NCBI GenBank assembly: GCA_963691885.1
Contig: OY829843.1
Coordinates: 868,001-932,000 of the forward strand
Direction: 5' to 3'
Length of the DNA: 64,000 nucleotides
Origin: G963691885 sp963691885
Lineage (GTDB): Bacteria; Pseudomonadota; Alphaproteobacteria; UBA8366; Aestuariispiraceae
The position numbers and the translations under genes were made by a program. Below the pieces are notes generated by a model. The model was not told the origin of the DNA. It worked only from the letters and a program-made list of their open reading frames with translations, and searched no databases. How positions within the stretch are numbered: position 1 is the first letter of the stretch; every line of letters starts with the position of its first letter. This document shows positions 18,302 through 28,041 of this stretch, piece by piece.

Positions 18302-20166
18302 CAGGGCCCCTCCCCTGTAAGAAGCGCTGTATCCTGGCCCGCGAGCAGTCGTTGCGTTTCAAGCAGAACATCCCGGGCAATCGGGGCCGCACTGCCGGAC
18401 CCGCTGCCACCATGCTCAACGACGACGGAGACAACAAAACGCGGATTGTGTACCGGCGCATAACCGACAAAGAGTGCGTGGTCGCGCAGGCGCCATTGCA
18501 GCTCTTCAGATTTTCTGACCCCTGTCTGGCGTTCCGCCGTGGTGATCCGCCTGACCTGCGCGGTACCGGTCTTGCCGCCCATTTCCAGGCCCTCTTCTTC
18601 AATTCGGGCTTTCTTCGCCGTGCCTTTCGGGTCGTTGACGACTGCATCCATGGATTCCAGAAGGGTTTCCAGAATGTCGGGACGGATATCGAGCTTCTCG
18701 GGCGGCACCTCTGGCATGTCGGTCATCTGTCCGGTGGTCGGGTCCACCCGCATGCGAAGATAGGGGTTCACCGCATAACCACCATTGACCACCCGCGCGG
18801 TCATCACGGCCAGCTGAAGGGGGGTTGCCAGGACATAGCCCTGACCGATACCAACCACCAGGGATTCACCCATATGCCAGGGTTGGCCGCGCTTTTCCCG
18901 TTTCCATTTTTTGGTCGGGATAAGGCCACCCTTCTCACCTCGCAGATCGATGCCTGTGACACCGCCCAGCCCCAGTTTGCGGGCGGCCTCTGCAATCTTG
19001 TCGACACCAATGCGGCGGGCCACGTCATAGAACCAGATGTCGCAGCTTTCCCGAATGGATTCGATCAGCGCCATATGGCCATGCCCATAGCGCTTCCAGC
19101 AGTGGAACCGGCGATCCCCCAGTTCCATATGGCCGGGGCAAAATACGGAATGGTCCACGGAGATCCCGTTTTCCATGGCGGCCAGTGCGACGGCAATTTT
19201 GAAAGTCGACCCCGGCGCATATTGTCCGGCAATCGCCTTGTTCGTCAGCGGTGCATAGGGGTTGTTGACCAACTCGTTCCATTGGGCCGTGCTCAATCCG
19301 GCGCTGAACGCGTTGGGATCATAAGACGGGGTAGACGTGATCGCCCTGACAGCCCCGGTCGCCGCCTCCATCACAACGACGGATGCCGCCCTTTCATCCT
19401 TGATCCGGTTCCCGATCATCTGTTGCAGGCGCATATCAAGGGTCAGGCGAACTTCTTCACCGGTCTTGCCCTCATTCCGGCGCACTTCCTGAATGACACG
19501 CCCCAGTGCATTGACCTCTACCTCACTGGTGCCGCCGCGACCCCGCAAGGCCAGGTCGTATTGTTTCTCAATGCCGTTCTTGCCGATCTGAAAACCAGGC
19601 AGTTCCAGCAGCGGGTCATCGGTCAGATCTTCCTGGGTCACGGATGAGACATAGCCAACCACATGGGCCATATCCGATCCGTAAGGGTAGTGCCTGGACT
19701 GACCAACCTCGATATTGACGCCCGGCAAGTCAGGGCCGTTCAGGCCGATACTGCTGACTTCTTCCCAACTGAGGTTGTCCCGCACAGTGATCGGCACGAA
19801 CCCGCGGCGCCGTTTGCTTTCCCGAAGGACGCGGGCGATATCATGCTCTTCCAGCTCAATCACCTGGGATAGACGTCCAAGAACGGCCTCAACATCCTTG
19901 GCCTGTTCCCGTATCAAAATCACCTGATAGTTCTGAATATTGATGGCGAGGAAATCCCCATTGCGATCCACCACGAAGCCTCTCGGCGGGGCAATCAGCC
20001 GAAAGTTGATGCGGTTTTCCTCAGCGAGAACCTTATAACGCTCAGATTCTACGACCTGCAGATAATACATCCGCCCGCCCAAACCGCCGAGCAACGCCAT
20101 CTTGCCTGCGGTCAGGAACGCGGCGCGTCGGGTGAAGATCTTTGACCGTGTTCTGTCCGGTTTCAT
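18301..20166 (-). CDS. mrdA: Penicillin-binding protein 2 (peptidoglycan D,D-transpeptidase)
   Basis: A 621-residue class B penicillin-binding protein that crosslinks peptidoglycan in the elongasome. It has one N-terminal membrane helix (about 16-36), a pedestal domain with APPRGFVVDRNG (about 59-70), and the transpeptidase motifs. These are SxxK (S320-T-F-K323), SCD (374-376, the SxN equivalent) and KTGT (532-535). Length matches PBP2. The ATG overlaps the mreD stop (ATGA) and the stop overlaps rodA, so translation is coupled. Confidence 0.97.
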   Translation of the reverse strand: MKPDRTRSKIFTRRAAFLTAGKMALLGGLGGRMYYLQVVESERYKVLAEENRINFRLIAPPRGFVVDRNGDFLAINIQNYQVILIREQAKDVEAVLGRLSQVIELEEHDIARVLRESKRRRGFVPITVRDNLSWEEVSSIGLNGPDLPGVNIEVGQSRHYPYGSDMAHVVGYVSSVTQEDLTDDPLLELPGFQIGKNGIEKQYDLALRGRGGTSEVEVNALGRVIQEVRRNEGKTGEEVRLTLDMRLQQMIGNRIKDERAASVVVMEAATGAVRAITSTPSYDPNAFSAGLSTAQWNELVNNPYAPLTNKAIAGQYAPGSTFKIAVALAAMENGISVDHSVFCPGHMELGDRRFHCWKRYGHGHMALIESIRESCDIWFYDVARRIGVDKIAEAARKLGLGGVTGIDLRGEKGGLIPTKKWKREKRGQPWHMGESLVVGIGQGYVLATPLQLAVMTARVVNGGYAVNPYLRMRVDPTTGQMTDMPEVPPEKLDIRPDILETLLESMDAVVNDPKGTAKKARIEEEGLEMGGKTGTAQVRRITTAERQTGVRKSEELQWRLRDHALFVGYAPVHNPRFVVSVVVEHGGSGSGSAAPIARDVLLETQRLLAGQDTALLTGEGP

Positions 20167-20684
20167 GCCACACCTTCATTTGGTTGCGGCAACAAACGAT
20201 GGGTTGCAGCGAAGAGCAGTGTCAAAACAGGATAGATCGCAACGGACGCGAAATAGCTGAAGAGACCCGGCATGGGATCTACCACGAGACCACCAAGCGC
20301 GGAAATCACAATCCAACGGAACCCTTCCACCGCAGCAGCCAGGATCATGAAACCCCACCAGACAATACCGAATGATCGCGCCAACAAGAACCGACGTTGC
20401 CCAGCCACGAGGCCATAAGAGACGAGATAAATCAGGGCATTCAGGCCTGAAGGACCGCCGGTCAGGATGTCTTCAAACAGACCGATCACAAAGACCAGAT
20501 AAATCGGCATGACTTGCGGCCGATAGATTGCCCAATAATGCAGAGACGCCAAGACCAGCATTGGCGAAATCGCCGTGAAGCCGGGCGCATGCAGCGGGGT
20601 CACGCTGAGCAAGACAAGCACAAGGGTTAAGCCAACAGGCAAACAGAGCCGTGAAAGGAAGTCGAGGCGTTGCAATATCGTCAT
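20163..20684 (-). CDS. mreD: Rod shape-determining protein MreD
   Basis: A small polytopic membrane protein of 173 residues with about five helices and the MreD-like segment FVIGLFEDILTGGPSGLNALIYL. It links MreB/MreC to the elongation synthases. I chose ATG at 20684 (TTG two codons upstream is possible). The stop overlaps the mrdA start. Sequence conservation of MreD is low, so position between mreC and mrdA is the main support, along with the hydrophobicity pattern. Confidence 0.9.
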   Translation of the reverse strand: MTILQRLDFLSRLCLPVGLTLVLVLLSVTPLHAPGFTAISPMLVLASLHYWAIYRPQVMPIYLVFVIGLFEDILTGGPSGLNALIYLVSYGLVAGQRRFLLARSFGIVWWGFMILAAAVEGFRWIVISALGGLVVDPMPGLFSYFASVAIYPVLTLLFAATHRLLPQPNEGVA

Positions 20685-20736
20685 TAACAATCCGTACCCA
20701 TTCCCATGTAACCCTGCATGGACGGGTATCGAGGCC

Positions 20737-21600
20737 CTATTGAGCGGTTATTTCCTGCTTCAGAATACCGGTCTTACCATAATCGACTAACCGCACGAAT
20801 TCCAGTCGATCCGACGTCGCAAAGGGGCGAACCCGAACGCCGTTCTCACCGACGGACTGAATGATCCCGACGGGAATTCCGGGCGGGAACACGTCACCAT
20901 GGCCAGAGGTCACAACCCGCTGTCCTTCCTTCAGGAACGCATTTGCGGAAAAGAAGACAAGTTTGGGGTCCGCCGAGTTATCACCGGCCAGAACCGCTCG
21001 TTCCCGGGTTTCTTCAACCACAACCGGGATCCGGGAGTTTAAGTCGGTAATCTGAAGTATCCGGGCCGACCGCTCACCAACCGAGGCAACCCGACCGAGC
21101 AGGCCCTCGCCCGTCACTGCAGCCTGACCCTTGGCAATGCCAGCCCGCGTCCCCTCGCTGATCAAAAGTGATCTCAGGAACGCGCCACCCCTGTCGCCAA
21201 CAATCCGCGCGGTCGTGAAGGTTGCCGCATCCTGAGGGTCATAGGCGAGCAATTTGCGCAACTGCGTGTTCTCCGCCTGCATCACGCGGGCCGCCGACTG
21301 CCATGCCAGCAAGCGCTGATTTTCGAGACGAAGCCTCTCATTTTCGGCTCGCAAATCGAACATCGCCTCAACATCGCTGACGATTTGCGCACCGGTTGCC
21401 ACGGGTTGGGCAATCGCGCTGAGCAAGGGGGCAAAGAAGTCGGTAACGGTCATGCGGGTACGGTCAAAGACAGCGGGATCGGTTCTGCCAACGATCATGA
21501 TTGTGATCGCGGCCCCCAACAGCAGAACGAAAGCGAACCGCTGCGCAAATGTGCGCAAGGGCGCTGCAATTCTCACCACTGATATCGGGCGTTGAGCCAT
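20737..21600 (-). CDS. mreC: Rod shape-determining protein MreC
   Basis: A 287-residue periplasmic scaffold with one N-terminal membrane helix (about 23-40), a coiled-coil region (FDLRAENERLRLENQRLLAW) and the beta-rich MreC core. The core includes GDRGGAFLRSLLISEGTRAG, GLLGRVASVGERSARILQIT and VVTSGHGDVFPPGIPVG (partly quoted). Length fits the family. ATG at 21600. It lies 116 nt downstream of mreB in the same operon. Confidence 0.95.
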   Translation of the reverse strand: MAQRPISVVRIAAPLRTFAQRFAFVLLLGAAITIMIVGRTDPAVFDRTRMTVTDFFAPLLSAIAQPVATGAQIVSDVEAMFDLRAENERLRLENQRLLAWQSAARVMQAENTQLRKLLAYDPQDAATFTTARIVGDRGGAFLRSLLISEGTRAGIAKGQAAVTGEGLLGRVASVGERSARILQITDLNSRIPVVVEETRERAVLAGDNSADPKLVFFSANAFLKEGQRVVTSGHGDVFPPGIPVGIIQSVGENGVRVRPFATSDRLEFVRLVDYGKTGILKQEITAQ

Positions 21601-21716
21601 TTTACTTTTCGTCCGTTTCCGAACGTCCCCAAAACGGTGACCAATAATACCCTTCGTTACTTAACAAATACTTACGATTTTCCTAATTTACTTAGAAATC
21701 GGCAAATCGCTTACTT

Positions 21717-22757
21717 TTAATACATACTGATCAGAACGTTTCTCAGCGTTCTCATCTCTTCGAGGCAACGACCGGTCCCCAAGGCAACACAGGACAGCGC
21801 ATCATCCGCGATTGAGACAGGCAGGCCCGTTGCGTGGCGCAGGACGTAGTCCAGATTGGACAGCATGCCGCCGCCGCCGGTCAGAACGATCCCTTTATCT
21901 ACGATATCCGCCGCCAATTCAGGTGGTGTCTGCTCAAGCGCTACCTTTACAGCCTCCACAATAGCGCCAACCGGTTCAGCGAGGCTCTCTGCGATCTGTC
22001 GTTCGGAGATGACCAGTTCCTTTGGAACCCCGTTCATCAGGTCGCGGCCTTTAATTTCCATCAACTTGCCATCGCCATCACTTGGCGGACAGGCGGACCC
22101 GATTTCTTTCTTGATCCGCTCTGCAGATCCTTCACCGACCAGCAGGTTATGGTTACGACGGATATAGGCGATGATGGCCTCATCCATTTTGTCACCGCCG
22201 ACGCGAACAGAGCGGGAGTAAACAATGCCGCCAAGAGAGAGAACGGCAACCTCGGTGGTGCCACCCCCGATATCAACGACCATCGAACCTGTCGGTTCGG
22301 TAACAGGCAGATTGGCACCGATGGCCGCCGCCATTGGTTCTTCAATCAGGAACACGCGGCGTGCACCGGCACTTTCGGCTGATTCCTGAATGGCGCGGCG
22401 CTCAACCGCGGTCGACCCGGACGGGACACAAACGATCACCTGAGGACGCGCAAATGAGCGACGGTTATGGACCTTGCGGATGAAGTGCTTGATCATTTCT
22501 TCCGCGACTTCAAAATCTGCGATGACTCCGTCGCGCAAAGGCCGGATCGCCTGAATGTTGCCCGGTGTTCTACCCAGCATCATCTTGGCCTCATCACCAA
22601 CGGCCAGAACCTGTTTCTTACCCTTTACCTCCGCAATCGCGACCACAGAAGGCTCGTTCAGAACAATCCCCCGACCCTTGACGTAGACCAGCGTGTTCGC
22701 GGTCCCGAGATCGATGGCCATATCCGCTGAGAGAAAACCGAGAAGCCGTGAAAACAT
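21717..22757 (-). CDS. mreB: Rod shape-determining protein MreB (bacterial actin)
   Basis: A 347-residue actin-like ATPase that organises lateral wall synthesis. Motifs: phosphate 1 DLGTANTLVYVKG near the N-terminus, phosphate 2 VVDIGGGTTEVAVLSLGG, adenosine motif GIVLTGGGGML. The reading frame is open for 39 more codons upstream. The conserved N-terminus MFSRLLGFLSADMAIDLG and the exact family length of 347 support ATG at 22757, with AAGG upstream. It heads the elongasome operon; its promoter should lie within 22760-23050. Confidence 0.97.
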   Translation of the reverse strand: MFSRLLGFLSADMAIDLGTANTLVYVKGRGIVLNEPSVVAIAEVKGKKQVLAVGDEAKMMLGRTPGNIQAIRPLRDGVIADFEVAEEMIKHFIRKVHNRRSFARPQVIVCVPSGSTAVERRAIQESAESAGARRVFLIEEPMAAAIGANLPVTEPTGSMVVDIGGGTTEVAVLSLGGIVYSRSVRVGGDKMDEAIIAYIRRNHNLLVGEGSAERIKKEIGSACPPSDGDGKLMEIKGRDLMNGVPKELVISERQIAESLAEPVGAIVEAVKVALEQTPPELAADIVDKGIVLTGGGGMLSNLDYVLRHATGLPVSIADDALSCVALGTGRCLEEMRTLRNVLISMY

Positions 22758-23300
22758 GTTGCTGCTAACCTTGATAGTGAGCGGGGATCCCGCAGTTTTT
22801 ATTTTCCTGGACACGCAGAAGAAGGAAATCCTATCTCGTTCCGGCCCAACATTCTTCAAGCCCAACCCCGTCATTTCGCCATGCGACGGAGGATAAACGA
22901 GGCCAGAACGCCATTCCGAGACTAATTGTCTTCTTCAAGACATCAGTAAAGCCGTTCTCCACACTCCGCAACGGGAAATCCCCCTTTTTTGCCCGGAAAA
23001 CCGTGGTTTTTTCGTGAACTGTTGCGCAGGCAACTATATCTTGTACTTGTTAAAGCGCGGGACGAGGCGCCGAATTGACCTTGTATCTGCAGTATTTAAA
23101 CACCAAAATATAATAAATATACCTTTAATACTTATAATTTTATCGAATATTTGCACTGTACTTGAGATCTGCCCAATAGTCGATTTCGCACATGTTAGTT
23201 GTCAAAACAACCAATATACTCAAGTAGCGCAGAGTAGCCTTAAGCAGAATCTACCTTTCTAGAGGCAGCCACTTGTAAAACCACCATAAACACGCCCGGC
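22758..23300. other. Intergenic region between mreB and the ilvC terminator
   Basis: About 540 bp without a supported gene. The mreB-proximal part should carry the elongasome promoter, but I cannot place it securely. The stretch at about 23085-23245 is markedly AT-rich compared with its surroundings. An 82-codon open frame at 23014-23262 has no recognisable protein features and I do not call it. No terminator for a plus-strand transcript is seen here. Confidence 0.5.
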
Positions 23301-23336
23301 AAAGGAAAAGGCCCCACTCCACTGAGCAGGGCCTTC
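23301..23336 (-). terminator. Rho-independent terminator of ilvC
   Basis: Read on the minus strand, a 7-bp stem (AAGGCCC at 23308-23314 paired with GGGCCTT at 23329-23335) has a 14-nt loop and is followed by TTTTCCTTT. It lies about 30 nt after the ilvC stop and ends the ilv transcript. Confidence 0.8.
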
Positions 23337-23364
23337 AAACCAAAAAGGCAATCAGGTCGAATTG

Positions 23365-24384
23365 TTAGTTCTTTTCTTTGTCGACCAGGGCTTTTTCAGA
23401 GATCCACGGCATCATGCCACGCAGCTTTGCACCAACCTCTTCAATCTCATGGGCGTCGTTACGACGACGGATCGCCTTGAAGCTGGTCTGGTTGACCTTG
23501 TTCTCGAGCATCCAGTCCTTGGTGAACTGACCGGTCTGAATATCTGTCAGAACCCGTTTCATCTCGGCCTTGGTTTCAGGTGTGATGATCCGGGGACCAG
23601 TGACGTATTCGCCATATTCAGCCGTATTGGAGATGGAGTAGTTCATGGTCGCGATGCCGCCTTCATAGATCAGGTCGACGATCAGCTTCACTTCGTGCAA
23701 GCACTCGAAATAGGCCATTTCAGGCGCGTAACCTGCTTCAACCAGGGTTTCGAAACCAGCGCGGATCAGCTCTACCAGACCGCCACAAAGGACAACCTGC
23801 TCACCGAACAGATCGGTCTCGCACTCTTCCTTGAATGTGGTCTCGATGATCCCGGCGCGACCACCACCATTGGCGCTGGCATAGGAAAGCGCGATTTCCA
23901 ACGCATTGCCGGACGCGTCCTGATCAACAGCAACCAGTGTCGGCACACCGCCGCCGCGCAGGTATTCAGAACGAACCGTATGGCCCGGACCCTTGGGTGC
24001 AATCATGAAGACGTCAAGATCGCTGCGGGCTTCAATCAGATTGAAGTGAACGTTGAGACCGTGTGCAAAGCAGAGAGCGGCACCCTCTTTCATGTTGTCA
24101 TGCAGTTCTTTGGCATAGATGTCACCCTGCAGCTCATCGGGGGTCAGCATCATGACAACATCGGCCCATTTGGCGGCCTCTGCCGGTGTCATGCACTGGA
24201 AACCAGCGGCTTCCACCTTGGCGCGGGTTGCAGAGCCTTCGCGCAGAGCAACGGCGATTTCTGTAACACCGGAATCCCGCAGGTTCATTGCATGAGCATG
24301 ACCCTGGCTGCCATATCCGACGATCACAACTTTCTTCGTCTTGATCAGATTTACATCTGCATCACGATCATAATAGACACGCAT
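23365..24384 (-). CDS. ilvC: Ketol-acid reductoisomerase (NADP+), class I
   Basis: A 339-residue enzyme converting acetolactate or acetohydroxybutyrate to dihydroxy acids in valine, isoleucine and leucine synthesis. The Rossmann motif VVIGYGSQGHAHAMNLRDSG is near the N-terminus, followed by LTPDELQ and the metal-binding AYFECLHEVKLIVDLIYEGG region. I use ATG at 24384. It gives the family-standard MRVYYDRDADVNLIK start and length, with GAGGG 7 nt upstream. An in-frame ATG six codons earlier (24402) is rejected. Third gene of the ilvB-ilvH-ilvC cluster. Confidence 0.97.
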   Translation of the reverse strand: MRVYYDRDADVNLIKTKKVVIVGYGSQGHAHAMNLRDSGVTEIAVALREGSATRAKVEAAGFQCMTPAEAAKWADVVMMLTPDELQGDIYAKELHDNMKEGAALCFAHGLNVHFNLIEARSDLDVFMIAPKGPGHTVRSEYLRGGGVPTLVAVDQDASGNALEIALSYASANGGGRAGIIETTFKEECETDLFGEQVVLCGGLVELIRAGFETLVEAGYAPEMAYFECLHEVKLIVDLIYEGGIATMNYSISNTAEYGEYVTGPRIITPETKAEMKRVLTDIQTGQFTKDWMLENKVNQTSFKAIRRRNDAHEIEEVGAKLRGMMPWISEKALVDKEKN

Positions 24385-24475
24385 CCTTATACCCTCTTTC
24401 ATCGGTTTTGAATTTTAGTGTTTAGGCGTTCCCGGGGGATAAACAGGTTTTCTGCCGCCCCCGCAACTGTTGAGA

Positions 24476-25045
24476 TTAGATTTCTGTGATACTGGTTCCG
24501 CGTTGCAACGCGACAACACCCGATCGGGCGACCTCTGTGTCCCCAAGCGCGCGCATCAGTTCGATGAAACTGTCGACCTTGTCGGTACCGCCGGCGATCT
24601 GGAAAACAAAGGACTCCAGTGTCGTATCGGCCACTTTTGCCCCAAAGATATCGGCAATGCGGAGGCTTTCCCGGCGCGCATGGTCCTTGGCCCGGACCTT
24701 GATCAACGCCATCTCTTTTTCGACGACCGGCCCTTCCATGGTTAGGTCATGCACATCATGAACCGGGATCAAACGGCTGAGCTGTGCCTTGATCTGTTCA
24801 ATGACCATGGCGGTCCCTGTGGTCACGATGTTGATCCGGCTGACAGATTCATCTTCACTGATCGTCGAGACGGTCAGGCTTTCAATATTGTAACCGCGAC
24901 CGGAGAAAAGCCCGATCACGCGGGCCAAAACGCCGGGTTCGTTGTCGACGAGCACCGCAAATGTGTGGCGTCTGACATCACTTCCAACATCTTCGAACGT
25001 ATAGGCGGCCCCGGGTTGGGACTGGCCGGGTGAGGTAATGGCCAT
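24476..25045 (-). CDS. ilvH: Acetolactate synthase small (regulatory) subunit
   Basis: A 189-residue regulatory subunit that confers valine feedback inhibition on acetohydroxyacid synthase. It starts with an ACT domain (HTFAVLVDNEPGVLARVIGLFSGRGYN, partly quoted), followed by the IlvH-specific C-terminal half (EKEMALIKVRA ... ADTTLESFVFQIAG). The N-terminal 25 residues are longer than in E. coli IlvH. It lies between ilvB and ilvC with gaps of about 130 and 90 nt. Confidence 0.96.
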   Translation of the reverse strand: MAITSPGQSQPGAAYTFEDVGSDVRRHTFAVLVDNEPGVLARVIGLFSGRGYNIESLTVSTISEDESVSRINIVTTGTAMVIEQIKAQLSRLIPVHDVHDLTMEGPVVEKEMALIKVRAKDHARRESLRIADIFGAKVADTTLESFVFQIAGGTDKVDSFIELMRALGDTEVARSGVVALQRGTSITEI

Positions 25046-25175
25046 AATAAAGGTTCCTTGTTTTGACCGCAGCCGGACAGGGCCGGCGCAAACTCATGAA
25101 TTGATACCAAGCTGGCAAGAAAGAACCCGCGGCCTGGCGCCCGTCAGGGGCAGAACAGACCGCGGCAAATTAGGA

Positions 25176-26927
25176 TTAGACGAGTACAGACCCCTTTTCA
25201 CCGATCGCCGCTGAAGACGCGGAGAGGATCATCTCGTTATGGGCAGCGCCCGACGGGATCATCGGGAAACAGTTCTCTGCCTTATCGACAGCGATATCGG
25301 CGATCACCGGTCCCGGATGTTTGATCATTTCCATGATCGTATCATCAAGTTGATCCGGGGATTCCGCGCGAACCCCTTTTGCACCGAACGCATCGGCCAG
25401 TTTCATAAAGTCCGGCAGGGCTTCGGAATAACTCTCGGAATAGCGGGACCCATGCAGCAGTTCCTGCCACTGACGAACCATGCCCATATACTGGTTATTC
25501 AGGATGAAGATCTTGATCGGCAGGCGATACTGAACCGCCGTCGAGATCTCCTGAATGTTCATCATCACCGACGCCTCACCGGAGATATCAACCACCAGCG
25601 CCTCCGGATGCGCCATCTGAACACCGACCGCTGCAGGCAGGCCGTATCCCATCGTTCCAAGGCCACCGGATGTCATCCATTTATTGGGACCAAAGAAGTC
25701 GAAATACTGGGCCGCCCACATCTGATGCTGGCCAACCTCTGTCGTGACGAAGGGGTCATGTTCTCGCGACAGCTCGAACAAGCGACGGATGGCCTGCTGA
25801 GGTTTGATGATCTTGTCATTGGTCTCAAACTTCAGGCAGTCGATCGAACGCCATTCATCAATCTGACGCCACCAAGTGGCCAGCGCATCCTGATCCGGTG
25901 TCCGCTGGCGGGCCTTCCAGGCGGCCAGAATATCAGTCAGAACCTGTCCGGCGTCGCCGATGATGGGCAATTCGACCTGAACATTCTTGTTGATCGAGGA
26001 TGGGTCGATATCCACGTGGATTTTCTTGGACCCTGGTGAGAACGCATCCAGACGGCCTGTAATCCGGTCATCAAAACGCGAACCAAGCGCGAGCATCACA
26101 TCGCAATCATGCATGGCCCAGTTGGCTTCATAGGTGCCGTGCATGCCCAACATGCCTAGGAATTGCGGCGCATTTGCCGGCAACGCACCCAAACCCATCA
26201 AGGTCAGAGTCGTCGGGAAATTGGTCAGTTGGACGAATTCCTGCAAAAGGGTGCTGGCCTCAGGCCCCGCATTGATCACACCGCCACCGGCGTAAATGAT
26301 CGGCCGCTTTGCGGACATCAGCATATCAACCGCGCGCTCGATCTTGTCCTGATCAGGCTTGGTTTTTGGCCGATAGGTCTTGTGCTGGACATTCTCAGGG
26401 CCGGTATAGTTGCCGGACGCGAACTGAACATCCTTTGGAATATCAATCACGACCGGGCCAGGGCGACCTGTACGGGCAACATAGAAGCCTTCATGCATGG
26501 TCTTGGCCAGATCGCCAACATTCTTCACCAGGTAGTTATGCTTGGTGCAGGGGCGCGTGATACCGGTTGTGTCACATTCCTGGAATGCATCATTCCCGAT
26601 CAGATGGGTCGGAACCTGTCCGGTCAGGCAGACAACAGGGATGGAGTCCATCAACGCGTCGGTCAGACCTGTAACGGCGTTGGTTGCCCCCGGACCTGAC
26701 GTCACCAGGACAACGCCAACCTTGCCGGTTGAGCGGGCATAGCCCTCCGCCGCATGGACAGCCCCCTGTTCGTGGCGAACGAGAACGTGACGAATTTTGT
26801 TCTGCTTGAAGAGTTCGTCATAAATCGGAAGCACAGCACCGCCGGGATAGCCGAACACGACCTCCACACCCTGATCCACCAGTGATTTGATGATCATCTG
26901 GGCTCCATTCATAGACAGCGTGCTCAT
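25176..26927 (-). CDS. ilvB: Acetolactate synthase large (catalytic) subunit
   Basis: A 583-residue ThDP- and FAD-dependent enzyme forming acetolactate or acetohydroxybutyrate. Motifs: GVEVVFGYPGGAVLPIYDEL with the catalytic Glu region (HEQGAVHAAEGYAR), SGPGATNAVTGL, GSRFDDRITG and the C-terminal ThDP site (DISGEASVMMNIQEI ... NNQYMGMVRQWQE). ATG at 26927 has AAGGA 8 nt upstream, so I prefer it to an earlier in-frame start at 26960. It heads ilvBHC. The 135 bp upstream holds a weak hairpin but no convincing leader peptide. Confidence 0.96.
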   Translation of the reverse strand: MSTLSMNGAQMIIKSLVDQGVEVVFGYPGGAVLPIYDELFKQNKIRHVLVRHEQGAVHAAEGYARSTGKVGVVLVTSGPGATNAVTGLTDALMDSIPVVCLTGQVPTHLIGNDAFQECDTTGITRPCTKHNYLVKNVGDLAKTMHEGFYVARTGRPGPVVIDIPKDVQFASGNYTGPENVQHKTYRPKTKPDQDKIERAVDMLMSAKRPIIYAGGGVINAGPEASTLLQEFVQLTNFPTTLTLMGLGALPANAPQFLGMLGMHGTYEANWAMHDCDVMLALGSRFDDRITGRLDAFSPGSKKIHVDIDPSSINKNVQVELPIIGDAGQVLTDILAAWKARQRTPDQDALATWWRQIDEWRSIDCLKFETNDKIIKPQQAIRRLFELSREHDPFVTTEVGQHQMWAAQYFDFFGPNKWMTSGGLGTMGYGLPAAVGVQMAHPEALVVDISGEASVMMNIQEISTAVQYRLPIKIFILNNQYMGMVRQWQELLHGSRYSESYSEALPDFMKLADAFGAKGVRAESPDQLDDTIMEMIKHPGPVIADIAVDKAENCFPMIPSGAAHNEMILSASSAAIGEKGSVLV

Positions 26928-27062
26928 AACCGTAGTCCTTTTTCTACAAGCAAAAATCAAAGTGACGATCCGACCGCCTTTGTCAGAGGGTCGTTGCCAA
27001 ATTCAAAAGTTTCGAAAATCCGGCAAGAATCGTCTTCGCGCGCGCACAATATGGATAGCTGT

Positions 27063-28007
27063 TCAGGGGGTCAACAGCTTTTCACGAACAAACGCAAAAA
27101 TTTTGCCCCTTAAAGTTTCCGAATATTTCTCATTTATCAAAATATCTGAAATAATCTGTCGTCGCAGCCATGTAACCTGTCTCTTGGCATAGCGGCGCGA
27201 CTTTGTCGCGGCATTTGTCACGGCCTGCTCCAACGGTATCTCACCCCGCAGATGCTGGATCAGGTCCGGCACGCCCAATGCCTTCATGCAAGGCAGATTG
27301 GGATTGAGGTTCCGATCCATCAGGGTCTTCACTTCTTCCAGCGCCCCCCGCTCAACCATTTCATTGAAACGCGTGTTTATACCATCATACAACGCCTCGC
27401 GTTCCGGCAGGAAGGACAGTGTATAAAAGGAAAGATGGTCCGGTGCCGGTTCAGCGATGTCATCCTGCCAGTCACTCAGACTACGTCCCGTCGCCGTCAC
27501 AACTTCTAACGCCCTGGCGACACGCTGGGAGTCAATCCGGTTCAGCCTTGCAGCCATCACCGGGTCAAGGGCCGAGAGCTCATCGTGGAGAACCTCTGGC
27601 CCCTCTGACAGGGCCCGTTCGCGAATGTCTTTGCGGATTTCATCAGGAATTTCCGGTGTCGGCGAAAGGCCCTCTCTCAACGCTTTTACATAGAGACCTG
27701 TGCCGCCGCACAGGATAGGCAGTTTGCCGGCACGATGGGCCTCTTCGATCTCAACCAGCACCATGTCCCGCCAGCGCATGGCGGAACAGGGATCAGCCGC
27801 GTCCAGAATGCCGTATAATCGGTGAGGAACACCCGCCTGTTCAACATGATCAGGCCGCGCGGTTATCACGGTCAAATCCCGATAGATCTGCATGGAATCG
27901 CAGTTGATCACGACCCCATCGAATTCACTGGCCAGATCGACGGCACAGGCGGATTTTCCCGATGCTGTCGGACCAATCACAATCAGGACAGGTTTGGACT
28001 CATTCAC
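27063..28007 (-). CDS. miaA: tRNA dimethylallyltransferase
   Basis: A 314-residue enzyme that prenylates A37 of tRNAs reading codons starting with U. The P-loop VIGPTASGKSACAVDLA is at the N-terminus, followed by INCDSMQIYRDL, ARPDHVEQAGVPHRLYG, GGTGLYVKALREG and the C-terminal YAKRQVTWLRRQ. Length is normal. ATG at 28007, 34 nt downstream of the YtoQ-family gene. Confidence 0.96.
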   Translation of the reverse strand: MNESKPVLIVIGPTASGKSACAVDLASEFDGVVINCDSMQIYRDLTVITARPDHVEQAGVPHRLYGILDAADPCSAMRWRDMVLVEIEEAHRAGKLPILCGGTGLYVKALREGLSPTPEIPDEIRKDIRERALSEGPEVLHDELSALDPVMAARLNRIDSQRVARALEVVTATGRSLSDWQDDIAEPAPDHLSFYTLSFLPEREALYDGINTRFNEMVERGALEEVKTLMDRNLNPNLPCMKALGVPDLIQHLRGEIPLEQAVTNAATKSRRYAKRQVTWLRRQIISDILINEKYSETLRGKIFAFVREKLLTP

Positions 28008-28041
28008 CGCTCAAACCCGTCCTGTCATTCGTATTTCCTGA

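Noticed and set aside
18352..19647. 431-codon plus-strand frame over mrdA
   Set aside because: Antisense shadow of a well-supported PBP2 gene.
23014..23262. 82-codon open frame in the mreB-ilvC gap
   Set aside because: AT-rich, no SD, no recognisable motif; likely chance.
23362..24411. 349-codon plus-strand frame over ilvC
   Set aside because: Shadow of ilvC; low-complexity His/Gln-rich translation with no family features.
26928..27062. Hairpin (CGACC/GGTCG) upstream of ilvB as a possible attenuator
   Set aside because: Only a 5-bp stem, weak U-tract, and no leader peptide with Leu/Val/Ile codons that I can see.
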